NCBI GenBank assembly: GCA_949825065.1
Contig: OX463865.1
Location: 16,879,763-16,943,762 of the forward strand
Length of the DNA: 64,000 nt
Reading direction: 5' to 3'
From: Odontocerum albicorne
Taxonomy: Eukaryota; Arthropoda; Insecta; Trichoptera; Odontoceridae
This document shows positions 1 to 9,806 of this stretch, piece after piece (the stretch's first letter is position 1; every line of letters begins with the position of its first letter). The notes beneath the pieces were generated by a model, which was not told the DNA's origin, did not search any database, and was given only the letters and a program-made list of their open reading frames with translations. The position numbers and the translations under genes are program-made.

Positions 1-164
1 ACAGCATGTCTTATTATATTTGGACTTTACACATAAGACAGTGTAGTGCTTCAGAGATGTTTGCCGTACGGTGTTTTTCAGGTTTAGCACTTCAAAATTG
101 GTACTAAAATACTGTCATCTTATCAGATTTTGATATTTAATTAGCATATATTGATTCTTAATTG

Positions 165-525
165 TCAGATGGCAATATTTTCCAACCATCCAGACAAATT
201 AAATATAGGAAGTTACATGGTCGCAAGAAAATATCCAAATGATTGTTCATATTTTATGATATATACAAACAACTCGTAGATAAAGGAAAAATGAGATATC
301 ATCAATCAAAGGAAAAAGAAGGGATGGTGGAGAGGAATTAAAAATAAGAAATGAAATACGTTATATAACTGACTAGAAATCAAGAGTTTGTTTAGTCACT
401 TCTTAAAGCATGCCAAGGACGGAGCGAGTCTAACATTGGTTTGTAACTGTTTCCAAAGTCTCACTGTATGGACAGTAAAGGATAACGTAAAAAAAGAAAA
501 GCGATGAACTGAGAAGATCAATAAT
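165..525 (-). mobile_element. LINE-A 3' fragment
   Basis: Diverged copy of the LINE-A 3' end on the minus strand. It keeps the stretch matching 'gatatcatcaatcaaagg', the 'aagcatgccaaggacggagcgagtct' region that encodes the end of the RT in better copies, and the 'ttccaaccatccag' tail. The frame is broken by many indels. The immediately following sequence is a SINE3 head. Confidence 0.75.
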
Positions 526-690
526 TTTCTTACCCGAGGTTTCGGGTTCGACTCTGGTTAGGTGTTTTTAATAAAGGCTTCCAGTTAAGTTTTTATTTAA
601 GGCCGAGTGAACACATTTCTGGTTATTTGGAAGAAATTATCACATAGTCAATTAACCCGTCCAGTTGTAATGTAAATTACGAAAAGGTTA
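525..690 (+). mobile_element. tRNA-derived SINE (SINE3) copy
   Basis: A B-box-like segment (tttcgggttcgactctgg, about 540-557) is followed by a body and by a tail 'ggttatttggaagaaattatcacata...aacccgtccagttgtaatg'. This tail resembles the 3' end of LINE-A (ggttggaagagattgcc...aagcccgccagattgtattg). The A box is not clear. A second well-preserved copy lies at 22622-22835. Confidence 0.55.
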
Positions 691-785
691 CATATATATT
701 TTTATTTGGTGAGCTAAGTACCATGTGGCAATCTATTCCTGTTTTAAAGGGTTCTAAGTGAAAACAAGACTCGAATCCCTTTTTT

Positions 786-858
786 TTAATCTGGGATCCA
801 GCGGGGATTGAACCTGCAACAAGACAAGTGTCTTACCACCAGGCCACGGAGGTCATCT
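786..858 (-). mobile_element. tRNA-like SINE head
   Basis: Read on the minus strand it has an A-box-like 'gtggcctggtggtaagac' and a B-box-like 'caggttcaatccccgctgg' about 30 bases apart, as in tRNA-derived SINE promoters. The acceptor-stem ends do not pair, so I do not call a tRNA gene. A related head, also antisense, is at 39010-39085. Confidence 0.5.
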
Positions 859-861
859 ATT

Positions 862-918
862 AATATAGATATACTTATAATTTAATTATATTCTGTACAT
901 TATAAGTATATCTATATT
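862..918. repeat. 20-bp-stem hairpin
   Basis: The bases at 862-881 (aatatagatatacttataat) are the exact reverse complement of 899-918, separated by 17 bases. The stem is all AT except two GC pairs. It sits directly beside the tRNA-like SINE head. Its origin is unknown. Confidence 0.85.
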
Positions 919-1358
919 AAATGTTTATAGTTCCATTCAGTTACTAAAGATTACTTCAAGGACTCCTAAAATTAAACTAAATGTATATATTTCGTAAAAA
1001 ATTTGGAATATTTTATTAACTAAAAGCCGTATCTTTACCACATTTAATGAATATAGCGTTTCTTTTTTCTTCGTGGACCGTTTCCACTTATACATAGATC
1101 GATTGTTATTGTTTTAAGCATAATGAGCTGAAACTTAAAATTGTCTAGAATTGTCATTAAAAAAATATATTAATCATATTGACTCATATAATTGCATAAC
1201 GACTAGAATTCGATGGCACAAATCATCCTAGTTTGGATCACATATATAAAAAAACACATTTCTGGTTATTTGGAAGAAATTATCACACAACAATAAACCC
1301 GTCAGGTTGTATGGTAAATAACAGAAGTGTAATATTTTGTAGGTCGTAAGCATATCTA
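919..1358. other. AT-rich, no gene seen
   Basis: No coding signal. Positions 1110-1240 resemble the repeat duplicated at 17495-17900 (shared 'aaatcatcctagt' and neighbouring words). Positions 1255-1325 hold another 'ggttatttggaagaaattatcac...aataaacccgtcaggttgta' SINE/LINE tail, so this is also decayed repeat. Confidence 0.5.
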
Positions 1359-2127
1359 TTGGGTGTTAACATAAGTTGTGTCCGTTTTTTTTTTTTCAAA
1401 TTTAAAAATCAGCACCAAAAGTACAAGATATTGTGTTTGATTTTACGTTACATATATTATTTTATTTGATTACAAGCCGCCAAAATTTAATATCAAGTAG
1501 ACGAAAGTGAGTGTTTTCGACACCTCCTTCTGTTCGCGTACAATCGAGGGAATAAAGCTGCCAAAGTTGCTCGCGATATTTGCGAAGTGTACGGTGGAGA
1601 TGCTATGAATGAAAGGACAACTCGTCGATGGTTTTTGCGTTTCAAATACGGTAATTTCGACCTGAAAGACATGGAGCGTTCCGGACAACCAGTGGACTTC
1701 GATGAGGACCGCTTAAACCATATTATTCATGAAGATCCCCTTCAAACCATCGTAGAATTGGCTGAGCAGATGAATTGTAGTCATATGACTGTATACCGCC
1801 ATCTTAAATCGATAGGAAAAGTCCAGAAGTTCTACGCTTGGGTTCCACATGTTTTGAGTGAAAACAACAAAAATCAATTGTCGAATTTTGATTTTTGTAA
1901 CGCGAATATAAGGAGGTGTTGAAAATGCTTACTTTCATCTACTTGACATTTCATTTTGATGGCTTGTAATCAAATAAAATAATATATCTAACGTAAAAGC
2001 AAACACAATATTTTGTAGAGCAGAAAAATGTCTTTCGAATGACGTATAATTTTTACCATTTTGTTTTACTTTTGGTGCTCATTTTAAAATTTGAAAAAAA
2101 ACGGACACCACTTATGTTAACACACAA
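1359..2127 (+). mobile_element. Mariner-family fold-back element
   Basis: A 769-bp element flanked by TA on both sides (1357-1358 and 2128-2129). Its ends are inverted: TTGGGTGTTAACATAAG at the left, CTTATGTTAACACACAA at the right. The inverted arms are far longer than mariner TIRs, about 173 bp (1359-1531) and 216 bp (1912-2127). The right arm repeats, inverted, the 5' UTR and first codons of the transposase. The true 3' half of the mariner is therefore missing and replaced by an inverted copy of its 5' end. Confidence 0.85.
1525..1922 (+). pseudogene. Mariner transposase, N-terminal half only
   Basis: The frame begins without ATG at HLLLFAYNRGNKAAKVARD and runs through DICEVYGG, ERTTRRWFLRFKYGNFDL, SGQPVDFD and VYRHLKSIGKVQKF to WVPHVLSENNKNQ. 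This matches the two helix-turn-helix DNA-binding region of mariner transposases. The whole DD34D catalytic domain is missing, so it cannot transpose. The start codon is lost in this arm (ATT TAA where the inverted 3' arm still reads ATG AAA TGT CAA). About 130 residues remain of a usual 340-350. Confidence 0.88.
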
Positions 2128-2129
2128 TA

Positions 2130-2589
2130 TTTATGTTATATGTTTATGGTTTCATTTAGTAACCAAGGATTACTTCAAGGACTCCTGAAGTTTAAATAAA
2201 CATTTCGTATAAAGTTAGGAATATTCTAGAACGCTCTGTAATATAATACACTTTAAAAAACTGAATTAATTATCAGTACACAGATATACATAAAAAATGA
2301 CAAACAACATTTCTTTTACATACATAAAAAATGACAAACAACATTTCTTTTTCAATTTTTTAAATTTACTTTCGCAATAAAATTTCATCACTCTTAATGC
2401 CTCGCTCCCATGCCGAAGATTGTTCCATAGATAATTTAATAACCCTCCCAGCTTCTCAAGATTCTCCAGGGGTGGTGGGACATTCCATGGACAATAGGAA
2501 ATACTTTCTTAAGAAATGAAATAAAATTCCATAAATACACGTCATTATGTTATACATATTATGCTGGATGTAGATCACGTTTAGTGTGA
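2130..2589. other. AT-rich, no gene seen
   Basis: No coding signal. It contains a direct doubling of 'acataaaaaatgacaaac' plus flanking bases around 2288-2352. Nothing else is recognised. Confidence 0.5.
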
Positions 2590-2735
2590 ATGATGCCTTG
2601 ACTGAGTGGTTTACTATAGTATTTCAAAAAGTGTAAAACAAGGATGTGTCATTTCACCTTGGTTGTTTGATATTTACATAGATTCGTGTGTAAAGTCACT
2701 GTTGAGGTTAATGAAGAATGTACAAGAGTTCTACC
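2590..2735 (+). pseudogene. LINE-D reverse transcriptase fragment
   Basis: Translates to VKQGCVISPWLFDIYIDSC, the RT segment around the QG and S-P residues that precedes the YADD box in non-LTR retrotransposons. It is a short piece, lying just upstream of a second, longer copy of the same RT region in the same orientation. Confidence 0.7.
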
Positions 2736-2749
2736 AAACATACTTTGTG

Positions 2750-3130
2750 AACTTGGAAAAGCATATGACCGCGTGATAAGGGACGAATTATGAAAAATAT
2801 TGAAGGAATATGGTGTTGAATGTAAACTAAAACGTGGTATTGCGTCATTATACGCCGTAAGTAGAGCATGTATTATAGTAAATGGCAGCTTGACTAAATG
2901 GTTTATTATTTCAATAGGGGTAAACCAAGGATGCGTTTTATCACCCTAGTATTTAAATATTTAAATAGATTCATGTGTGAAGGAAGTACAGAGGTCAATT
3001 GATGAAATACAAATGTCGAATGGGAACTAATGCAGATTACCGTATGGTGATGATATGGTAGTGTTAGCTTAGAATGGGGATATGAATTAGAGTCTGATGG
3101 ATGAAACGTGGATAAAACGTGGATGAAACG
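2750..3130 (+). pseudogene. LINE-D reverse transcriptase fragment with YGDD box
   Basis: Reads ELGKAYDRVIRDEL, then RGIASLYAVSRACIIVNGS, VNQGCVLSP and finally PYGDDMVVLA. These are RT blocks in the order expected of a LINE (aspartate of the first catalytic block in KAYDRV, then QG-LSP, then the xxDD box; Y-G-D-D replaces the usual Y-A-D-D). At least four stop codons interrupt it. It is followed by LINE-D tail sequence. Confidence 0.75.
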
Positions 3131-3159
3131 TGGATGAAACGTGGATGAAAGTGGACATT

Positions 3160-3860
3160 GAATAAGTTTGAATAAATCTAAGAAGAATACATGAGATGAC
3201 TTTGTATGATAAAACACGAAATGAAGTAATAAGTGATGAGTTTAAACTTTAGGCTTGATGTGTTGAGCAACATGAAGACGACCACTCTAAGATGGCCTGG
3301 GCACATGGATTGAATGAAAGAAGAATGACTAAGAAAAGAAATATGTAAAAACACGTACAGTTCAAATGTGAGTGGTAAGCGTTGTAGAGAAATACCAAAT
3401 GTGAGTGGTAAGCGTGGTAGAGAAATACCAAATGTGAGTGGTAAGCGTGGTAGAGTAAAACCAAATGTGAGTGGTAAGCGTGGTAGAGAAATACCAAATA
3501 TGAGTGGTAAGCGTGGTAGAGAAATATCAAATGTGAGTGGTAAGCGTGTTAGAAAAATACCAAATGTGAGTGGTAAGTGAGGAAGAGAAATATCAAATGT
3601 GAGGGGTAAGCGTGGCAGAGAAATACCAAATGTGAGTGGTAAGTGAGGTAGAGAAATATCAAATGTGAGTGGTAAGCGTGGTAGAGAAATACCAAATAAA
3701 GTATGATTGGAACAAGTGTATGATATTTTGAAAAATATAAAAAAGTCAGAGGAAGCGTAAGAGCTGTTCGAAAATGCGTGTGGATGTAAAAGAGGCGATT
3801 GATGTGTGCCGCGAAAGGAAAGTCTAGTGCTCCCTCTCTCCTTTCTGCCTACCCGGATAG
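3160..3860 (+). mobile_element. LINE-D 3' end, expanded by an internal minisatellite
   Basis: The flanks match the LINE-D C-terminal region seen at 4290-4650: 'aaacacgaaatgaagtaata', 'gggcacatggattgaatgaa' and, after the array, the tail with 'tcctttctgcctacccggatagggag' and 'tgtgtatgtatgtt'. The element differs from the other copy by a 33-bp array (3363-3692) placed where that copy has a single 'ttcaaatgtgagtgg'. Confidence 0.65.
3363..3692 (+). repeat. 33-bp minisatellite, 10 units, inside LINE-D
   Basis: Ten head-to-tail units beginning 'caaatgtgagtggtaagcg' with period exactly 33. Because 33 is a multiple of three, one frame encodes an 11-residue repeat NVSGKRGREIP. Units 7 and 9 carry a change giving an in-frame stop (GGTAAGTGA). 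The seed sequence exists once in the LINE-D copy at 4440, so the array grew from LINE coding sequence. Confidence 0.95.
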
Positions 3861-4289
3861 GGAGACGGCGTGATGGTGTGTATGTATGTTACACAATAGG
3901 GCATTCCTTTATCAGTTTTCACATCAAAGCAACCCTTAAACATATCACTGAGGCCCACTTAAAAGTCCCTCCCTGTCGGTTCATATGATCATGTTAATTT
4001 GAAATGCGGGTTAAAAAGTTTGTTTCTTAACCACGAATAAGCGGTCTATGGCAACTAAACATGGGTATTGAAGACATCCAGCTTGTAATCTACGTAAAAT
4101 AAACTTTTCGACCGCATCTTGGTGTTTTAGTAATCTAAGATAATACAGAGTGCCGCGGAGCCGGCATGTTTAGGGAAATAAAACAAACCCCTGAGAAAAA
4201 GTGAAGGGATGATATTGGAAACTAAGTTTCAGCCGATGCTGAAATTATTATTCTCCTTAGAATTTTCAATCTTTTCATTTATCATTTGG
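3861..4289. other. No gene seen
   Basis: Moderately AT-rich sequence with no coding signal and no repeat that I could match elsewhere in the window. Confidence 0.4.
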
Positions 4290-4650
4290 TTAAAAATATA
4301 GTGTGACAATGTATGACAGAATACGGAATGAAGTGATAAAGGAAGAATGGGAACTTAATGCTGATGTGTTGAATGAGATGAAAAGAGTTTGGGCAAGCGG
4401 AACGAATGAATTAAGAAAACCTATCAAAACAGATATACAGTTCAAATGTGAGTGGATGATGTGTGAGAGGTAAATCAAGAAAAGTATGGTTGGATCAAGT
4501 GAATGACATGATGAAAGAAGGAAAAGAGGAAAGTCATAGAAATTATAGAAGTATTATGGATGTAGAAGAAGCTAAGGATGTGTATCGAGAAAATATAGTA
4601 TATCGCTACATCCTCTCTGTCTGCCCCCGCAGGAAAATGACGTAATAGAA
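4290..4650 (+). pseudogene. LINE-D C-terminal tail
   Basis: Encodes YDRIRNEVIKEEWELNADVL, VWASGTNELRKP, then GKSRKVWLDQVNDMMKEGKE and DVEEAKDVYRE, ending RYILSVCPRRKMT. A basic GKxRKxWLDQV segment followed by a tail like this is common at the C-terminus of arthropod LINE polyproteins. The frame shifts once near 4460. Relatives lie at 45513-45725, 58125-58345 and 59060-59150. Confidence 0.75.
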
Positions 4651-4689
4651 TGAATGTAAAAAAGTATTTACTATCTTAAGTGTTACAAA

Positions 4690-5035
4690 CGGATTGATTT
4701 CAAACTTTATATCTTTGATTTCAAGTCCCTTAATGGGATAACTCCATTGTATGTTTCGAATTTGTGTCTGAGAGATGTTCTTTCGGATTCGGGTTCCAGA
4801 AAAATGAAACTTTGAGGTCGATTCTAATAAATTGGTTGTTTTAAATCGTGGTATTGAATGGTCTACCTCTTATTGTTAGAGATAACGATGGCGTATGCAG
4901 TTTTAGGAAGTACTTAAACATAATCATTTTTGGTCTTATGAAAATTAATGATATTTTAAATATACTACACTTAAAGCTGAAAGTATTGCTATGACGTATC
5001 GGAAGATCTACAAATTTTTCTACGTAGTTCATCTT
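4690..5035 (+). pseudogene. Possible LINE C-terminal remnant
   Basis: The first part reads FDFKSLNGITPLYVSNLCLRD, like the segment after the thumb in CR1/Jockey-type LINE proteins. The 3' part (4870-5030) matches 25530-25705, sharing 'gcgtatgcag...ttggaag' and 'atcggaagatctaca'. Frames are broken. Confidence 0.4.
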
Positions 5036-5199
5036 TTCTAGGAAAGTTTTCTTTGGTTTTCAGAATAAATATGTTTTCTCAACATATGCAGGTGCGGAAA
5101 ACTATCTTGTATGAGTATAATGACAACATCCACCACATTTCTACTCCACTTTCTTTCTTCCACCACTTTTCTATTCTTATACTCCACTTTCTTTATTAT

Positions 5200-5270
5200 A
5201 TATGTAATCAATAATAGTGGGTCGATCCCCGAGCTAGAGTGCCCTTGAGAAGAGTCTGCTCCAAATAAAG
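5200..5270 (+). mobile_element. SINE2 fragment
   Basis: Carries 'gtgggtcgatccccgagctagag' and 'gcccttgagaagagtctgct', the B-box region and body of SINE2. Relatives are at 10385-10740, 20455-20605 (minus), 35600-35870 and 57374-57480. Confidence 0.65.
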
Positions 5271-5534
5271 AATAAATCCTTTGCCGCCAGTCTGAGCCAT
5301 CGTCTTCAGATATAAAAGCCTCGAGAGAGTTGTTATGATTGGCAGCGAAGGGGATCACTATCAAGTTGGATGAATCAAGTCAAGACTGTGGCAGGATCTT
5401 CGGTGATGTCAGGATTCCTTTTAGACGAGTCTAGGGACGGCTGTGTCTCGCAGTCTTGAAACAATCACGGCTCTGAGTATTTTAAAACTTTGACTGTTTG
5501 ACTTAACATAGTTCTCGTTTTAATCCAATTACAT

Positions 5535-5650
5535 GACTGACTTACTTACTATCAGACAAGTTGATAAAAACAATTAACAAATAAATTCATTTATTAACAT
5601 GGAAACACACTAAAGTGAGTGAAATGGACATATGAATCTAATAATTGATT
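5535..5650 (+). repeat. Dispersed repeat, copy 1
   Basis: The stretch around 'acaaataaattcatttatt' and 'tgaatctaataattga' is repeated in the same orientation at 7050-7162 with few differences. No coding content. The two copies bracket a LINE-I piece and the GC-rich duplicated block, so they could be flanks of one event. Confidence 0.7.
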
Positions 5651-5814
5651 GTTTTTTTTATGTGTGAACATCATTTCCCATTTGTCATTTTACTTTTATA
5701 AAATTTGGACTCCTTTGAGGCTTTTCTTTTTTTCGTTCTTGCTGACAGTTAATCTGAGGTAGTATATGTGGGTTTACTTTTTATTTTGTTTTCTGCAATA
5801 CGTTTTTGTTTTTT

Positions 5815-6445
5815 TTTAATCTAGATATTTATTTAATTAACGACACAACAGTGTCTTAATATACGAATAAACATGTGACAGGTTATAAAGTACGAGTACT
5901 TAAAATTATTGACAAATAATACAACTTTATCTTAAACTAACATGAAGATACAAAAAGCAGTAGTAATTATATATTACAGTCATTGTTTTAAAATTATTTA
6001 ATAATCTTTGACAATTTTGTGGGATTTTATGGATAGATATTGAGATAGAGAAAACACATGGCCTCATTAGTAGAACGAGATGCAAGTTGCTTTGCATAAT
6101 TAAAAGCTTCATACATGGTTATGCAGGGTTACTCAACTCCAGCGGCAAAGTATTGTCCTTAATGTTTTGTTTATATTACGTTATTTATATTAATAAAGGA
6201 AAGCACAAGGTTAGTAGCTATTTCTAAATATTATTGTGATATTCTGGTGAATACTATATATACTTGTATTAAAAATATCTAAATTGTTGCAAAACTCGTT
6301 TTCAAGTCTTTGCATACGAATTAAAGAGGAGTTGATTTTATAGTTAGTATAACAATTTTCGGTATAAAAGGGATTGAGCTGTCTTGTGGATCTAGTGGGA
6401 ATACGAAATGAAATGCTCGCGAGTAAGTGAGGTGCATCAATCACT
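5815..6445 (-). mobile_element. LINE-I C-terminus and 3' UTR
   Basis: On the minus strand the coding part reads MIDAPHLLASISFRIPTRST, RQLNPFYTENCYTNYK, then SLIRMQRLENEF, like the C-terminal region of CR1/Jockey-type LINE proteins. A 3' UTR follows and ends TAATTAAATAAATA. The 3' 460 bp are repeated at 18057-18515 in the same orientation, which supports a dispersed element. Confidence 0.65.
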
Positions 6446-6599
6446 GAGTGAATGATTTTGTATAGCAGTACTATATCGGCTATTTTTCTTCTGTCTCACA
6501 GCTTCAAGAGTTTCATTGCATTTAATAATTTGGGATAATTTTTTTGTTCATGTGGTATTCCAAGTTTAAAATTTATGAATCTTAGAAATTTGTTTTTTG

Positions 6600-7045
6600 T
6601 ACACGTTCTAAAGTTTGTGCATGGGCGGCGTAATACGAGGGTGTGGGCTGAAATCCTCCCGATGTCCTTGCTGTCGGGCTCGCCCTACATTAGTGGGGTG
6701 TATCTCGGCCGGGGGAATGTTTGTGGGATGAGTCCGGACCTTTTAGTGTCTTCTCTCTTAAATGTATTTTTCTGTCATCTATTTATTTTCTGTGTTTTTT
6801 TTCTTCTCCTCTTCTTATTCTACATGTGCAAGGGTGTGGGCTGAAAAACATTTGATGTCCCCGTGGCTTGGCTCGCCCTATATTGGTGAGGTGTATCTTG
6901 GCCGGGGGGATTTTATTTGATGAGCCCAGACCTTTTGATAGCTTCTGTCTTTAATGTATTCTCTGCAATTTATGTGTTCTTGAAGTATATTTAAATGTAT
7001 TATGTACATACTATTTTGCTATCAATAAACCTATATTTATTTATT
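6600..7045 (+). repeat. GC-rich 193-bp direct duplication with A/T-rich 3' end
   Basis: Two units start at about 6641 and 6834 with 'gtgtgggctgaaa' and share 'ggctcgccctayattrgtg', 'ggtgtatct.ggccgggggga' and 'gatgagyccrgaccttt'. The block ends 'caataaacctatatttatttatttatg', like a LINE 3' terminus with a polyadenylation-type AATAAA. It is much more GC-rich than its surroundings. No protein frame is convincing. Confidence 0.7.
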
Positions 7046-7049
7046 TATG

Positions 7050-7162
7050 TATTTACTTACTATCCGAAAAGTTTATGAAAACTATTAACAAATAAATTCA
7101 TTTATCAACATGGAAACACAATAAAGTGAGTGAAATTGACATATGAATCTAATAATTGAGTG
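7050..7162 (+). repeat. Dispersed repeat, copy 2
   Basis: Same-orientation copy of 5535-5650. It begins directly after the 3' end of the GC-rich duplicated element. Confidence 0.7.
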
Positions 7163-7330
7163 TTAATATTACAAAAATTAGAAGAATGATGTATTTTCAC
7201 TCTGTATTTAATTTCCTTTTAATATGTTTTTGTTTTAAAATCATATCACAAAATGACAGCTGTCAAATTATGTTTGATAAATAAAAATGTTCTAACTATG
7301 ACATTTAACAATAAACAATAAATATTTTAC

Positions 7331-8071
7331 CATAAATGAGGAGGTAGCATTAAAAAGATCACGTCCATCGGATACAAAAAATGAGTTGATAAAGCAGATT
7401 TTTTTCTTATCGGTGGTACGGAGCCGTTAAACATTTTCATTTAAATGAAAAAAGCACATAAATAATTTTAAAATCATAATAAAAAAACAGTGTTTTTTTC
7501 AAAAAGAATCTAGTCCAGGTTTCAAACCAATCAAAAAAGATCATGTCCGAATTGACCAATCATAGCTTTCTGCTTGTGTCTAACTTCATACCAGTTCACC
7601 AGCAACTGTCAGTTTTAAATCGTACGTGCAGTGTAATGTCATTATACAGCTTTATCTACCTACATATATTTATAGTTTTAAAATAATATTTGTTCTTATT
7701 CTGTAACACTTTACTTATTTTATTTGATTAAAATTAAAATATATTACTCGACTCAATTATTTTTTGTATAATATTTTTGAAATCGAATAAAAAATTTCAT
7801 GTCCCAGACCTGTTCAATAAAAAAAGATTAAAGTAGAATTGTTCTTACAAAACGGATCATGTCCATATTTTAAACTAGAATAACTATTTTAATTATTATG
7901 ATTAGATTTTAAACAACAAATCAAGTCACCTTAAGCGGTTTTAAGGATTTCATATATTTTTTACAATGAATTATTATGTCATATATTTTTAATGCAAACA
8001 GTTTTTTGCGATTGCCCAACATTCTGATTTGGTGGATATGTTCTTTTTTTTAATATTACCTCCTCAATTAT
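7331..8071. mobile_element. Candidate non-autonomous DNA transposon
   Basis: The two ends are inverted: 'cataaatgaggaggta' at 7331 and 'tacctcctcaattatg' at 8056-8071. The similarity continues inward through a run of A (attaaaaag / tttttttaat) to 'tccatc', about 45 bp in all. The interior is AT-rich with no transposase. The motif 'gatcatgtcc' or 'gatcacgtcc' occurs three times inside. I cannot fix the target-site duplication, so the superfamily is unknown. Confidence 0.55.
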
Positions 8072-8088
8072 GATAATATATTTTGTTA

Positions 8089-8870
8089 TTTATTTATTTA
8101 GCACTTTTATTGCAATACAATCTGGCGGGCGTATTGCTAGGCGGCAATCTCTTCCAACCAACCAGAAGTAAATGAAGCAAGTTACGTGGTCGCATAAATC
8201 ATTCAAATGACTATCCATCCCCACGGAATCCATAAACATATACGTGAGAACATGCCCACGAACCCCACAAAGACGGACAATCACCCGAACATTATTTTTC
8301 ATATAAAGTGAGATATCATCAATCAAAAGGAAAGGAAAGGATGGTGGAGAGGAAAGGAAAAGAAAAACTAGAAATTAAGAAGTTTTTCAGTCGCTTCTTA
8401 AAGCATGCCAAGGACGGAGCGAGTCCTATATTGGTTTGTAACTGATTCCAGAGTCTCACTGAATGGACAGTAAAGGACGATGTAAAGAAGGAGGAGCGGT
8501 GAACTAGAAAGGCCAATAAACAATCTCTGTTTGAGTGTAGCGCTAATCCATGATTGGAAAGACGCTGAAAATTTTCGGCGAGATAAGAGGGTGCGGCGGG
8601 ACCGTTAAGGATATTAAACAATAGAGACAGTATGTGAATTTGGCGTCTGTTTCTAACATTCACCCAGTTCAATGCCTTCTGGTATGAAGTTATATGATCG
8701 TACTTTCGTAGGTTGAAAATAAATCTTAGACACACATTTTGAAGACGCTGTAATGTGTCCAGCTGTTCTTCTGTAACATCCAAGTAACATACGTCCGCAT
8801 AGTCCAGAATTGGAAAGAGCAGAGATTGTACGAGTAGCAGTTTGTTACACACGGACGTAAGTACATTTTT
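8089..8870 (-). mobile_element. LINE-A, 5'-truncated, RT C-terminus plus 3' tail
   Basis: This is the best LINE-A copy. From the right (minus strand) it holds the RT C-terminal domain, then a pyrimidine-rich UTR, the small conserved reading frame MIDDISLYMKNNVRVIV, the 'ggttggaagagattgccgcc' tail, and 'ttgcaataaaagtg' with TAAATAAATAA at 8089. It is truncated upstream of the RT catalytic boxes. Confidence 0.85.
8319..8852 (-). pseudogene. LINE-A reverse transcriptase C-terminal region
   Basis: 177 codons open. Recognisable blocks are LLVQSLLFPILDYADVCYLD, LDTLQRLQNVCLRFIFNLRK, the SYQKALNWVNVRNRRQIHIL helix, and VRLWNQL plus APSLACFKKRLKNFLISS at the end. This order is that of the region after the thumb in CR1/Jockey-like LINE polyproteins. 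The RT active site is upstream of the truncation, so the product cannot be active. It is a remnant, not a host gene. Confidence 0.85.
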
Positions 8871-9296
8871 GATACTGTTTGATCATTTTTTAGACTTTAT
8901 TCCCTTCTCTCGGAAATATATTTTAATATATCGATTCTTCATTGAAAAAGGTTTATAGCTCCTGTTCAAACAATCATTGTCTTACGTTAATACACAAAAA
9001 TTCCGATTCAATTTATATTCACAAAGCGAACCTAACGAACCTTGCTTAATGTTAAATAAATTAGCTCCCATTTTGGTAAGTCAAGCGGAACGAAACAATG
9101 TAAATAAACAATTTCATTTATTTTTTATTGATAACCCCGTGGTCTAGTGGATAGACTCGTTTATCAATTGTTATAAATAAGAAACATTTATTCATATAAT
9201 GCGTTAAGAGAGCAGAATATTTTCGAGGATGGTCTAACTCGTGAGTCAAACTCACTATTATTGACGTTAAAAATATTAAAAAGCACATATATTTTC
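8871..9296. other. AT-rich; possible split tRNA-like head
   Basis: Nothing coding. At 9133-9275 there is 'ccccgtggtctagtggatagac' (A-box-like) and, about 110 bases on, 'cgtgagtcaaactcact' (weak B-box-like). This could be a SINE head split by an insertion. Confidence 0.35.
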
Positions 9297-9806
9297 AGCG
9301 TCTTTCCAATCATGGATTACGCTACGCTCAGAGATTGTTTATTGGCCTTTCCAGTTCACCGCTCCTCTTTCTTTACGTCGTCCTTTACTGTCCATGCGGT
9401 GAGACTCTGAAATCAGTTACAAACCTATATAAGACTCGCTCCGTCCTTGGCATGCTTTAAGAAGCGACTGAAAAAACTTCTAGTCAGTAAAATAACGTGT
9501 TTCATTCCTGATTTTTCTTTTCCTTTCCTCTGCACCATTCCTTCCTTTCCTTTTGATTGATGATATCTCATTTTATATGAAAAATAATATTCGGTGATTG
9601 TCCGTCTTCTCGGGGTTCGTGGGCATGTGCTCATGTATATATTTATGGATTTCGTGGGGATGAATAGTCATTTGAATGATTTATGCGACCACATAACTTG
9701 CTTCATTTACTTTTGTCTGGTTGGTTGGAAGAGATTACCGCCTGGAAATAAACCCGCCAGATTGAATTTGCAATAAAAGTGTTAAATAAATAAAATAAAT
9801 AAATAT
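9297..9806 (+). mobile_element. LINE-A, 5'-truncated
   Basis: Starts in the RT C-terminus near 'cagcgtctttccaatcatgg', passes the 'gcatgctttaagaagcgactg' codons, the small frame (broken at its start, then RGHVLMYIFMDFVGMNSHLN) and ends 'ttgcaataaaagtgttaaataaataaaataaataaat'. It lies in the opposite orientation to the copy at 8089-8870, about 430 bp away. Confidence 0.85.
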
